This document shows, in pieces, positions 1 to 8,741 of a stretch of DNA of 64,000 nt. Both the position numbers and the translations under genes were made by a program. The notes below the pieces were generated by a model that was not told where the DNA came from, made no database searches, and was given only the letters and a program-made list of their open reading frames with translations. The DNA is from CAYTBN01 sp964436045 (lineage in GTDB: Bacteria; Myxococcota_A; UBA796; UBA9615; CAYRNR01). How positions within the stretch are numbered: position 1 is the stretch's first letter; each line of letters starts with the position of its first letter. The stretch lies in the NCBI GenBank assembly GCA_964436045.1, contig CAYTBN010000032.1:1-64000 (forward strand). Reading direction: 5' to 3'.

Positions 1-174
1 AGCTCCGCTCGAGCAGAGGCGAGTGACCGGTCGATCTAGAAATTGACGGACTACGGGGGTCGAGCGCCTCCCCGAACCGGAGGACAGGCCGTTGATCTCG
101 GCGCCCGAGGTCGAAGCGATCGGCGATCCCCCCTGGCACTCTGACCGCCCCGAAACCGGGCAGATCTGGCGCCG

Positions 175-203
175 GTGCCGATCCGCGATCGATCTGCTAC
201 ATT
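175..203 (+). promoter_or_regulatory. candidate promoter of the trypsin-like gene
   Basis: A -10-like TACATT lies at 198-203. Seventeen bases upstream there is only a weak -35 (GTGCCG, 175-180). The predicted transcript would have a leader of about 50 bases. Apart from this, I see nothing recognisable in bases 1-260. Confidence 0.25.
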
Positions 204-260
204 GAGCCCGCCCTCGTGTGCGCCCGCGCCGGGGTGACCCTGGAAGACGGGATCGACAGC

Positions 261-1304
261 ATGCTCCGAGCGTTCCGAGTCAGCCGCTTCTCCCTCGTCG
301 TCATCCTCCTGTTCGTTGCCGGATGCACCGAGGAGACCGTGTCGGAGGACCCGTTCCCGCAGATGGACCAGTGGAGCTCGCCGATCGTGGGCGGCAACGA
401 GGTCAACTCCGGCTGGGAGTCGGTGGTCTTCCTCTACGCAGGCGGCGGGGTGTGCACCGGTACGCTGGTCTCCGACGACGTGGTGCTGACCGCGTCGCAC
501 TGCCTGGACGGAGTCTGGGGCAGCATCGACGTCTACTGGTGCACCGACTGCATCGACGACGGTTACTGGTCCCTTCGCACCTCCAACGACTACCACCAGC
601 ATCCCCACTACAACCCCAACACGATGGTCGCCGACATCGCGGTCCTCGTGCTGACCCAGGATGGCTCCTCCACGCCGATCAACATGAACAAGGACGAGCC
701 CAGCAACAGCTGGCTGGGCAACTCCAACCCGCTGCACTTCGTCGGATTCGGCGTGACCGCGTACTGGGCCAACGACTCGGGGGTCAAGCGTGAGGTGGAC
801 ATCGCCGTCGACGAGTGGGACGGCACCACGCTGTACTACTACAGCACCAACCAGCAGACCTGCTTCGGCGACTCCGGCGGTCCGGCCTTCACCGATCACT
901 CGGGCCAGTGGAAGGTGGCGGGCGTCACGTCGTACGGCGACGAGAACTGCAGCCAGTACGGCGCCGACACCCGCGTGGACACCTACGCCTCGTGGGTCGA
1001 GGGCTACACGGGCACCCAGCCGGACGATGACGACGACACCGGTGACGACGACACGGGCGACGACGACACGGGCGACGACGACACCGGCGACGACGACACG
1101 GGCGACGACGACGTGGGCGACGACGACGTGGGCGACGACGACACCACCTTCCCCCAGGGCGACCTGCCGGAGCCCCACACCTCGGGGCGCTACGACATGC
1201 CCGACGGGCTGAACTGCATCGGCGATGTGGCTGGCTCACGCCGCGGCCCGGCCGCGCTGGCGGCGTTTGCGCTCGTGCTGCTAGCGCTCCGCCGTCGGCG
1301 GTAG
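261..1304 (+). CDS. trypsin-like (S1) serine protease lipoprotein with Asp-rich linker and C-terminal sorting tag
   Basis: Predicted secreted serine endopeptidase of the chymotrypsin fold, 347 residues from the ATG at 261. That start places a signal peptide directly at the N terminus and a lipobox (FVAGC, Cys22). An IVGG motif at residues 42-45 marks the usual activation site. The catalytic triad is complete: His80 in TASHC, Asp125 in DIAVL and Ser205 in GDSGGP. After the protease domain comes a (GDDDT)n linker at about 255-295. The last 30 residues hold a Cys, a hydrophobic helix and RRRR, which resembles the MYXO-CTERM/GlyGly-CTERM class of sorting signals. Having both a lipobox and a C-terminal tag is odd; one of the two may not be used. 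The catalytic assignment is firm. The substrate and final location are inferred. Confidence 0.9.
   Translation: MLRAFRVSRFSLVVILLFVAGCTEETVSEDPFPQMDQWSSPIVGGNEVNSGWESVVFLYAGGGVCTGTLVSDDVVLTASHCLDGVWGSIDVYWCTDCIDDGYWSLRTSNDYHQHPHYNPNTMVADIAVLVLTQDGSSTPINMNKDEPSNSWLGNSNPLHFVGFGVTAYWANDSGVKREVDIAVDEWDGTTLYYYSTNQQTCFGDSGGPAFTDHSGQWKVAGVTSYGDENCSQYGADTRVDTYASWVEGYTGTQPDDDDDTGDDDTGDDDTGDDDTGDDDTGDDDVGDDDVGDDDTTFPQGDLPEPHTSGRYDMPDGLNCIGDVAGSRRGPAALAAFALVLLALRRRR
1024..1146 (+). repeat. 15-bp minisatellite encoding the GDDDT linker
   Basis: About eight copies of a 15-bp unit (ggcgacgacgacacg and close variants) run in frame and encode GDDDT/GDDDV. Near-identical units occur in five other genes of the window, so the locus could expand, contract or recombine. 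Confidence 0.85.
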
Positions 1305-1326
1305 TTCCTGCCCGTCCCGCGTCGGT

Positions 1327-3189
1327 CTACTCGGCTGGTTGGACGATCTTGAACTCGACCCGGCGGTTCATCATCCGGCCTTCCTTGGTGCCGTTGTCGG
1401 CGATGGGCACGGTCTCGCCGTAGCCGACGGCGGTCAGGCGGGAGGGGTCGACGCTGCGGTTGACCAGGTACCGACGGACGGACTCGGAGCGCTTCTGGCT
1501 CAGCACCATGTTGTGCATGTCGTCGCCGTCGGCGCTGGCGTGGCCCTGGATCTCCATGCGGATGCCGGGGTACTCGGTGAGGATGTCGGCGGCCTCGTTG
1601 AGGATCGGGAACGACGAGGTTAGTAGCTCGTCCGAGTTCAGCTTGAACTTGATGTCGCTGATCACGCCCGTGAACTTCTTGACCTCCTCGGGGAGCTCAT
1701 CCGGGCAGCCGTCCTCGTCCTCGAACCCGTTGCGGTTCTCCTTGTCGTTGGGACACCCATCCACGTTGTCGAGGATGTTGTCGCCGTCGTTGTCGATGTC
1801 GGGACAGCCGTCGTTGTCCTCCCAGCCGTCCTTGTCCTCGCCGTCCATCGGGCAGCGATCCATGGCGTCGTAGACCCCGTCGTTGTCGTTGTCCCGGTCC
1901 GGGCAGCCGTCGGTGTCCTCGAACCCGTCCCGGTCCTCGGGATCGGTGGGGCACTGGTCCTCCTCGTCGAGGATCCCGTCCTTGTCGGTGTCGTTCTCGG
2001 GACAGCCGTTCTTGCCTGGGATGGCCGACGCCTTCCCCGCGGAGTTGGGGCAGTCGTCCTGGGCGTCGAGGAACCCGTCACGGTCGTTGTCCAGCTCGGG
2101 GCAGCCGTCCTGGTCCTCCCAGCCGTCCTTGTCCTCGGGCTCCAGCGGACAGTCGTCGCGGCTGTCCTTGATGCCGTCGCCGTCGTTGTCCAGCTCCGGA
2201 CAACCGTCGTCGTCCTCGTAGGAGTCCCTGTCCTCGGGCTCCATCGGGCACCGATCCTGGGCGTCGAGCACGCCGTCCTTGTCGTTGTCCAGGTCCGGGC
2301 AGCCGTCCTTGTCCTCGAAGCCGTCGGCGTCCTCGGGGTCCATCTCGCACTGGTCCAGCTCGTCGGGGATGCCGTCCCGATCGTTGTCCAGTTCGGGGCA
2401 GCCGTCGGCGTCCTCGAAGCCGTCCAGGTCTTCGGGGACCTCCTTGCACTGGTCCACGTTGTTGGCGATGCCGTCGCCGTCGGTGTCCAGCTTGCCGCCG
2501 ATGAGCACGAACAGCGAGCCGGTGAACTCCACGTGGTGGAAGTTGTTGAACGCCCGGCAGGCCACCGACGAGGTGCCGTCGCCGTTGGGGGTCTGCTCCA
2601 CCGTGACCACGGGGTCCTGGCCGCGCTTGTCGTGGGTGAAAAGGTAACGACCGTCCATCCTGATCCCGAAGCGTTCGGTCAGCAGCAGCTTGAGGCCCGC
2701 CCCCGCGGCCACCTGGAAGTCGATGTCCCGCGCCAGGTATTGACCGTTTTGCTGGGTGAAGTCCGAGGTGCTGTTGCAGTCCTCCCGCGGGATGGTCTCG
2801 ACGCCCTTGTACTTGCCCAGGATGCTGTAGCGCGAGAAGCCGGCGCCCACGTAGACGAAGGGCACCACCTTCCACTTGGTCAGGTGGAAGATCAGCCCGA
2901 AGTTCGGGTTGATGTAGCTGACCTTGATCTCGTCCTCGAGCAGCCGGGTCGGCACGATTCCCAGGCTGGCCTCGAACCCGACGATGGACGTGAAGTGGAG
3001 GTTCAGCTTGGCATTGAAGTCCACGTTGTGCTTGAAGTTCTCGCTCTCTTGGGCGAACCAGAAGAACCCGGCCCCAGCGTCCAATTCGAGGCTGGTGGGG
3101 ATCATCTGGGCACGCGCTGCCCGGGGGGCGAACAGGACGGCGAGGACGAGCAACAACAGGATCCGATTGGGCAACGGGGGGGGTCTCAC
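1327..3189 (-). CDS. OmpA-family outer-membrane protein with thrombospondin type-3 repeats
   Basis: Outer-membrane protein thought to link the envelope to peptidoglycan, 620 residues. I start it at the GTG at 3189 because GGAGG (3202-3198) sits 8 bases upstream and the signal peptide then begins at residue 1 (LLLLVLAVLF core, cleavage after RAARA). An upstream in-frame ATG at 3273 would bury the signal peptide and overlap the previous gene. Residues about 30-240 look like a beta-barrel. Residues about 245-490 are roughly nine Ca-binding TSP type-3 repeats (DNDxDGxxDxxDxCPxxPED pattern). Residues about 505-620 are an OmpA C-terminal domain with NRRVEF and the conserved Arg-rich helix. It lies 80 bases downstream of the acyl-CoA synthetase gene and may be cotranscribed with it. 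Confidence 0.92.
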   Translation of the reverse strand: MRPPPLPNRILLLLVLAVLFAPRAARAQMIPTSLELDAGAGFFWFAQESENFKHNVDFNAKLNLHFTSIVGFEASLGIVPTRLLEDEIKVSYINPNFGLIFHLTKWKVVPFVYVGAGFSRYSILGKYKGVETIPREDCNSTSDFTQQNGQYLARDIDFQVAAGAGLKLLLTERFGIRMDGRYLFTHDKRGQDPVVTVEQTPNGDGTSSVACRAFNNFHHVEFTGSLFVLIGGKLDTDGDGIANNVDQCKEVPEDLDGFEDADGCPELDNDRDGIPDELDQCEMDPEDADGFEDKDGCPDLDNDKDGVLDAQDRCPMEPEDRDSYEDDDGCPELDNDGDGIKDSRDDCPLEPEDKDGWEDQDGCPELDNDRDGFLDAQDDCPNSAGKASAIPGKNGCPENDTDKDGILDEEDQCPTDPEDRDGFEDTDGCPDRDNDNDGVYDAMDRCPMDGEDKDGWEDNDGCPDIDNDGDNILDNVDGCPNDKENRNGFEDEDGCPDELPEEVKKFTGVISDIKFKLNSDELLTSSFPILNEAADILTEYPGIRMEIQGHASADGDDMHNMVLSQKRSESVRRYLVNRSVDPSRLTAVGYGETVPIADNGTKEGRMMNRRVEFKIVQPAE

Positions 3190-3269
3190 GGCGTCAACCT
3201 CCGCGGTGGTTCGACAGTTTCTGCAGGCAACAGACCCAGGATCCAGCATACCGGTCGGGTCTCGGGGCT

Positions 3270-5396
3270 TCAATCGGAGGAGGTGCGCTCCTCCAGCCGG
3301 ATCCGCACGTCGATCACCCCCGACGCCCCCGGTTCGTGGTGGGCGACGAAGGGGTTGACGTCCAGCTCGACGATCCGCGGGTGGTCGGACACCAGGCGGC
3401 CGATCCGGACGATCACGTCCTCGAGCAACACCCGGTCGACGGCGGGCTTGCCGCGGAAGCCGGTCAGCAGCTTGACGCCGCGGATGCCGTCCACCATCCG
3501 GCGGGCCTGCGACGAGGTCACCGGGAGCATCTCGAAGCGCACGTCACCGAGCACCTCGACGGCGATCCCACCGAGGCCGAACATCACCACGTGGCCGAAC
3601 ACCGGGTCGAGGGTCACCCCGATCACGGTCTCGTAACCACCGCGGGCCATGCGCTGCACGCGGAAGGTGTGGTCCGGTGCATCGGAGCCCAGCGCGGACT
3701 GGATCGACGCGATGGCAGCGCGGACCTCGTCCTCGGTGCGCAGGTCCAGGACCACGCCGCCGACGTCGGTCTTGTGGACGATGTCCCGACTCTCGACCTT
3801 GAGCGCCACCGCGCCGCCCTGGGAGCGGGCGAAGGCCACCGCGTCCTCGGCGGTGGACACCAGCCGCGAGGGGATCACCGGGATGCCGTACGCCTTGAGG
3901 ACCTGGAGCGAGGTCGACGTATCGAGCCAGCCGCCCGGGTGGCGGTCGAGCAGCGACCAGACCCGCTCCGTGTCCACCTGGAAGTAGGGGACCTCTCCCT
4001 CCGGTTCACCCAGCCAGCGCGAGTAGCGGGTCATGGCCACCAGCGCCTGGATCGCCTGTTCCGGGAACGGGTAGACCGGGAAGCCGGCGTCCTTGAGCAC
4101 CGCGGCGCCGGGATCGTTGTGGGCCTGGCCCATCACACAGGCCAGCACGGTCTTGGGGCGATCCGCGTCCTGTTGACCCCGTCGCAGGCCAACGGCGATG
4201 CGGTTCGCGACGGCGACCGTGTCGAGGATGATCGGTGTGACGTAGATCACCAGCAGTGCGTCGACGCCCGGATCCTCCAGCAGCGTCTGGGCGCAGTACT
4301 CGAAGGTCTCACCCTGGGCCGTGGCCATCATGTCGACGGGATTGTTCAGCGCCGCCCCCGGTGGGAGGCGCTCGGCCAGCTTCGCCACGGTCTCCGGTGC
4401 CAGGGTGGCCACCTCGACACCGGTGGCGTCGGTGGCATCCGCGGCCTGGATCGCGGGACCGCCCGCGTTGGTCAGGATCGCCACCCGGTTACCCGCGGGC
4501 AGAGGCTGCGACGAGAATCCCTTGGCCACGGTGAACAGATCGTAGATCTGGTCGACCCGGACGATTCCGCTGCGTTCGAACAACGCGTTGGTCAGCTGAT
4601 CGCGGCCCGCCATCGCCCCGGTGTGGGAGGAGGCGGCGACCGCCCCGGCGTGGGTACGGCCGGACTTGACCGCCAGCACCGGCTTTCGCTTGCCGCGGGT
4701 CGCCTTGAGCGCCCGCTCCATCAGCAGGTGCGCGTCCCCCAGGTTCTCCAGGTACAGGAGGATCACCTCGGTGCGAGGATCGTCGGCCCAGTAGGCCACC
4801 AGCTCCTCGCTGGTCACGTCGGTGGCGTTGCCCAGCGACACGAACTCGCTGAGGCCCAGACCGATCCCGCGGGCATGGGCCAGGATCGCCTCGCCCAGGG
4901 ACCCCGACTGGCTGGCGAAGGCGACGTTGCCCGGCAGCGGCTGGGTGAAGGCGAAGGTCGCGTTGAGGCGGATCTCCGGCGCGGTGTTGAGCAGGCCCAT
5001 GCAGTTGGGCCCCACCATCTGGATCCCCTCGCTGCGCAGCAGCTCGCGCAGCTCGCGCTCCAGCTCGGCACCCTGCTCACCGCTCTCGCGGAAGCCCGAG
5101 GTGATGGTCACCACCCCCCGGATCCCCTTGCGGGCGCAGGCCTCGACTGTCTCCAGCACCCGCGCAGCCGGCAGCGCCAGCACGGCCAGATCGACCTCGT
5201 CGGGAAGGTGGTCGACCGACCGGTAGCAGGGCAGCCCGCGGATCGCCTTGGCCTTGGGATTCACCGGGTAGATCGGGCCGGTGTAGTCGAACTCCTGCAT
5301 GTTGCGGACGACCTGATAGCCGATCGACCGGGGGGAGCGTCCTGCACCGACCACGGTCACGGAGCGGGGCTCGAACAGGGCCTGGTAGCGTTTCAT
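3270..5396 (-). CDS. ADP-forming acetate/acyl-CoA ligase (fused alpha and beta parts)
   Basis: This 708-residue protein has the full architecture of the NDP-forming acyl-CoA synthetase superfamily. There is an N-terminal CoA-binding Rossmann domain (VVGAGRSPRSIG at 15-26), then succinyl-CoA-ligase-like domains with the phosphorylated histidine in SSHTGAMAG (His258), and a C-terminal ATP-grasp domain (about 480-700, GGVVLDL). The family interconverts acyl-CoA, ADP and phosphate with acid, ATP and CoA. Some members are instead regulated or acetyltransferase-like, but no GNAT domain is present here. The HIT gene ends 4 bases from this region's start side, so the order in the transcript is HIT gene then this gene. 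Confidence 0.88.
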   Translation of the reverse strand: MKRYQALFEPRSVTVVGAGRSPRSIGYQVVRNMQEFDYTGPIYPVNPKAKAIRGLPCYRSVDHLPDEVDLAVLALPAARVLETVEACARKGIRGVVTITSGFRESGEQGAELERELRELLRSEGIQMVGPNCMGLLNTAPEIRLNATFAFTQPLPGNVAFASQSGSLGEAILAHARGIGLGLSEFVSLGNATDVTSEELVAYWADDPRTEVILLYLENLGDAHLLMERALKATRGKRKPVLAVKSGRTHAGAVAASSHTGAMAGRDQLTNALFERSGIVRVDQIYDLFTVAKGFSSQPLPAGNRVAILTNAGGPAIQAADATDATGVEVATLAPETVAKLAERLPPGAALNNPVDMMATAQGETFEYCAQTLLEDPGVDALLVIYVTPIILDTVAVANRIAVGLRRGQQDADRPKTVLACVMGQAHNDPGAAVLKDAGFPVYPFPEQAIQALVAMTRYSRWLGEPEGEVPYFQVDTERVWSLLDRHPGGWLDTSTSLQVLKAYGIPVIPSRLVSTAEDAVAFARSQGGAVALKVESRDIVHKTDVGGVVLDLRTEDEVRAAIASIQSALGSDAPDHTFRVQRMARGGYETVIGVTLDPVFGHVVMFGLGGIAVEVLGDVRFEMLPVTSSQARRMVDGIRGVKLLTGFRGKPAVDRVLLEDVIVRIGRLVSDHPRIVELDVNPFVAHHEPGASGVIDVRIRLEERTSSD

Positions 5397-5400
5397 CGCC

Positions 5401-5745
5401 TCATCCCGGTGGCCAGCCCAGCTCGCGGCCGCCGATCACGTGGAAGTGCAGGTGGAGCACGACCTGGCCGGCGTCCGGTCCGGTGTTGGTCAGCGTACGG
5501 TATCCCCCGCCATCCAGCCCCGTCTCGCGGGCGGCGTCGCGGACCAGCTCCATACAGCCCGCGACCGCCGATCGGTCGCCCTCGGTCAGGGTGTCCAGGT
5601 TGGTGATATGCCGGCGCGGAACGACCAGGAAGTGGACCGGCGCGGTCGGGTTGATGTCGCGGAACGCGATCGCCTCATCGTTGCTCGCGATACGCTCCGC
5701 GGGGATCTCCCCGGCCACTATCTTGCAAAACAGGCAGTCATCCAT
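5401..5745 (-). CDS. HIT-family nucleotide hydrolase/transferase
   Basis: A small cytoplasmic histidine-triad protein of 114 residues, the normal length for HinT-type purine nucleoside phosphoramidases. The N terminus carries CLFCKI, the usual Zn-site-like Cys pair. The active-site triad is His98-x-His100-x-His102 in LHLHFHVIGG. GGGAG lies 7 bases before the ATG. It precedes the acyl-CoA ligase by 4 bases and follows the TPR gene by 18 bases, so the three probably share a transcript. The natural substrate cannot be told from sequence. Confidence 0.9.
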   Translation of the reverse strand: MDDCLFCKIVAGEIPAERIASNDEAIAFRDINPTAPVHFLVVPRRHITNLDTLTEGDRSAVAGCMELVRDAARETGLDGGGYRTLTNTGPDAGQVVLHLHFHVIGGRELGWPPG

Positions 5746-5763
5746 GGTGGACTCCCCCGGGGG

Positions 5764-7605
5764 TCAGGAGATGCGGCTCTCCTGCTCCTTCAGGTAGCGC
5801 TTGATGATCGGGTCCGCGGGATCGAGTTTTCGCGCTCGTTTGAACTGGTGACGCGCCTCGTCGAAGCGTCCGAGCTCCATCAACGCCAGCCCCAGGTTGG
5901 AGATGATGCCCGCGTCACCCGGGCGCAGGTCGTGGGCCCGCCGTGCGTGCTCCATCGCCTCATCGCGCCGGCCGAGCTGGCCCAGGGCGATGGCCAGCTC
6001 GTTGAAGGCATCGGCCTGCTCGCCCCGCAGGGAGATCACCCGGCGGAAGGCCTCGACCGCAGCCTCCCAGCGCTCGAGCATGCGGTAGCAGGTCCCGAGG
6101 TAGAACCAGGCCTGCCAGTACCCGGGCTGGAGCTTGACCGCCTCGCGGAGGAAGGGGACCGCTTGCTGGGGCCGGTTCGAGCGGGCGCGGTCGGCGCCCC
6201 GGTGGAAGAACTCGCGCGAGGTGCTGTCCGGATCCTCCGGATTACGGATGCGCGCCAGTTCCTGCTCCGCCTGCCGCCCCATCGCGCCGCCCCGGTCCAG
6301 CTCGAGGGCCTGCTCGAAGGCCCGGGTCGCCTCGTCGACCCGTCCCAGCTTGTACAGGCAGTTGCCCCGTCCGAGGTGGAGCAGGGCCAGCTGGGGCCGC
6401 ATCTCGATGCCCTTGTCCAGATGGGTCAGGGCCATGTCCCAGCTCTGCAGGTCCTGGTAGTAGAGCCCCAGGTTGTAGTGGGTCGCGAAGTGCTCGGGGG
6501 CGCGCGCCCCGGCCTCGGCGAACAGCTCGTCCGCCCGGTCGTCGTTACCGAGGCGGTGATGCCCCAGGGCCAGGTTGGCCAGGATGCCGTAGAGGCTGGG
6601 ATCGATGGCCAGTGCCCGCTCCCAGAGCAGGACCGCCGCCACCTCCTCGCCCTGGTTCGCCCGGAAGACGCCCAGCTGCTCGTAGAGGAAGGGATCGCAG
6701 CAGCGCCGGCCCACCGCCCGCTGCATGGTCTCGCCACCGCCCTCCTCGTCGCCGATGGTGCGCATGAAGACCCCGGCCTCGTACAGCGTCAGGCCGTCGG
6801 CGTCGAGGGACGCCACCTGGTAGGCGTCTTTGCGCGCTTCGGGGGCCCGGCCGCGCTTCTGGCGCAGCTGGCTGCGCTTGAGGAACGCGCGGGCGCTCCG
6901 TGGGAAACGATCGGGCAGATCTTCGATCATCCGTTCGGCGTCGGCCGCGTGGCCGGCCGCGAACAGCAGGTCCTGCAGCAGGAGCCACGCCTCGTCGTGT
7001 CCGGGCTCGGCGTCCACCGCGGCCCGCGCCTTGATCACGCGGTCGGTCAACGGCAGGCGGTCGCAGCGCGCCTCGCAACCCAGACGGTAGGCCGCCAGCC
7101 CGCTGGGGCCTTCACCCAGCAGCGGTCGCACGTCGATGGGCGATTGGGTCGCCGCCGCCACCAGCTCCGAGGCCAGCGACAACCGGCCCTGCCAGACGGT
7201 CCCGTCGGACAGCGGCATCGACTGCGACCAGGTCTCTTCGCCGCCCCGGGAGTGGAGCGCGAGACCGACCTGGGCCCAGCGGTCCTCGGGATCCCAGCTG
7301 AGGTTCGGGACCGCGACATGGTCGAAGTCGTACTCGTCGAGCAGCGCGTCGAAGGAGTCCGGGTCCGGGGGTTCGGCGGCCACGGCCGGCTCGCCGTCGT
7401 CCTCGCCGTCCAGGGTCGATCTGAACACGGCCGAGTCGATGCAGATGCCGCCCAGCCGCTGGACCAGCCGTACCAGGTCGGCGACAAATCCCTCGGCGGC
7501 GTGCTCCAGCGCGGGATCGAGGTCGGGACAGACGACCCCGGTGAGCACCACCTTCGCCAGTGGCGGCAGCTTGGCGATGATGTGAGACCGCTTGGATCGC
7601 TTCAT
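5764..7605 (-). CDS. TPR-repeat protein
   Basis: A 613-residue protein with no signal peptide or membrane helix that I can see, so probably cytoplasmic. Residues 1 to about 205 form a domain I do not recognise. Residues about 210-613 hold roughly ten tetratricopeptide repeats with typical spacing (for example AWFYLGTCYRMLERWEAAVE and NLGLALMELGRFDEARHQF). TPRs are protein-docking scaffolds; the partner is unknown. The ATG at 7605 lacks a strong Shine-Dalgarno, but the upstream sequence offers no better start. The 121 bases between it and trxB hold nothing recognisable. Confidence 0.8.
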   Translation of the reverse strand: MKRSKRSHIIAKLPPLAKVVLTGVVCPDLDPALEHAAEGFVADLVRLVQRLGGICIDSAVFRSTLDGEDDGEPAVAAEPPDPDSFDALLDEYDFDHVAVPNLSWDPEDRWAQVGLALHSRGGEETWSQSMPLSDGTVWQGRLSLASELVAAATQSPIDVRPLLGEGPSGLAAYRLGCEARCDRLPLTDRVIKARAAVDAEPGHDEAWLLLQDLLFAAGHAADAERMIEDLPDRFPRSARAFLKRSQLRQKRGRAPEARKDAYQVASLDADGLTLYEAGVFMRTIGDEEGGGETMQRAVGRRCCDPFLYEQLGVFRANQGEEVAAVLLWERALAIDPSLYGILANLALGHHRLGNDDRADELFAEAGARAPEHFATHYNLGLYYQDLQSWDMALTHLDKGIEMRPQLALLHLGRGNCLYKLGRVDEATRAFEQALELDRGGAMGRQAEQELARIRNPEDPDSTSREFFHRGADRARSNRPQQAVPFLREAVKLQPGYWQAWFYLGTCYRMLERWEAAVEAFRRVISLRGEQADAFNELAIALGQLGRRDEAMEHARRAHDLRPGDAGIISNLGLALMELGRFDEARHQFKRARKLDPADPIIKRYLKEQESRIS

Positions 7606-7726
7606 TCAGCCGGTCCAGTCGCCGCGCGTTGGCCGCCTATTGGCGGTCGGAGGGGACGCAAAATCCTAGCGCCGAAGTGGGGTTCGGGCAACCGGTACGC
7701 GCCAGTCGAGGGGGCGGCAGGACGCC

Positions 7727-8671
7727 TCAGATCTCGGCCAGATATCGCTCGGCTTCCAGCGCTGCGGCGCAACCCGACCCCGCCGCCGTGACGGCCTGAC
7801 GGTATTGCTGGTCCTGGACATCGCCAGCGGCGAACACCCCCGGGACGTTGGTCCGGGTCGAGTCGGGATCGGTGGTCAAGTAGCCCTTGCCGTCCATCTC
7901 CAGCTGATCGGCGAAGACCTGGGTGTTGGGTATGTGGCCGATGGCCAGGAAGAGTCCCTCGATGGGCAGCTTCCGTTGCTCGCCGTTGACGGTGTCGCGC
8001 AGCAGCAGGCCGTCGAGTCCACCGGTCTCCCGCTCCCCCGTCAGGTCGTCGATGGTCGTGTTCCAGTGGATCTCGACCTGGGGATGGTTCTTCACCCGAC
8101 CGGCCATGATCTTGGAGGCCCGCAGCTCGTCGCGGCGGTGGAGCAGGTGCACCTTGGTCGCGAACCTGGTCAGGAAGGTGGCCTCCTCGGCCGCCGAGTC
8201 CCCGCCGCCGACCACGGCGATCTCCCGACCCCGGAAGAACGCGCCATCGCAGGTGGCGCAGGCCGAGACGCCGAACCCCTGGAGCTTGGACTCGTTGGGC
8301 AGTCCGAGCCAGCGCGCGGTGGCCCCGGTGGCGATGATCAGCGCGTCGCAGGTCATCGCGGTGGTCTCGTCGATGGTCAGCCGCAACGGCCGCTCCGAGA
8401 GGTCGACCCCGGTCACCTCGCCGAACAGGAACGACGTGCCGAAGCGTTCGGCCTGGGCCCGGAAGCGGTTCATCAGCTCCGGTCCATCGATACCCTCGGG
8501 GAATCCCGGGTAGTTCTCGACCTCGTTGGTGATGGTCAGCTGACCGCCCGGCTGCATGCCATCGATGACCAGGGGGGCCAGATCGGCGCGGGCGGAGTAG
8601 ATCGCGGCGGTCAGCCCCGCGGGGCCGCTGCCGAGGATGATCAGGGCGTGGTGCTGGACATCGTCCGACAT
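7727..8671 (-). CDS. trxB: thioredoxin-disulfide reductase
   Basis: FAD/NADPH enzyme that reduces thioredoxin, 314 residues, the standard bacterial length. The FAD dinucleotide fold is at the N terminus (GSGPAG at 14-19), the redox-active pair is Cys138-Ala-Thr-Cys141 (SACATCDG), the NADPH site is VVGGGDSAAEEA, and the second FAD motif is GVFAAGDV near the C terminus. A GGAGG lies 5 bases before the ATG. The gene is 70 bases downstream of the secreted hydrolase on the same strand and may have its own promoter; I could not define one convincingly. Confidence 0.95.
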   Translation of the reverse strand: MSDDVQHHALIILGSGPAGLTAAIYSARADLAPLVIDGMQPGGQLTITNEVENYPGFPEGIDGPELMNRFRAQAERFGTSFLFGEVTGVDLSERPLRLTIDETTAMTCDALIIATGATARWLGLPNESKLQGFGVSACATCDGAFFRGREIAVVGGGDSAAEEATFLTRFATKVHLLHRRDELRASKIMAGRVKNHPQVEIHWNTTIDDLTGERETGGLDGLLLRDTVNGEQRKLPIEGLFLAIGHIPNTQVFADQLEMDGKGYLTTDPDSTRTNVPGVFAAGDVQDQQYRQAVTAAGSGCAAALEAERYLAEI

Positions 8672-8741
8672 GGGTGCCTCCAGGCCTGTTGGATGAAGAG
8701 CGATTGGGACCGCGTATAGTTGCCGTGGGTTCGGTCTGCGT

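Noticed and set aside
51..1178. A Val/Ala/Arg-rich minus-strand frame with VVVARVVVA repeats
   Set aside because: It is the antisense reading of the gac-rich linker of the trypsin-like gene.
3336..5606. A 756-residue plus-strand frame opposite the acyl-CoA ligase
   Set aside because: Composition is that of antisense translation; ligase motifs on the minus strand are unmistakable.
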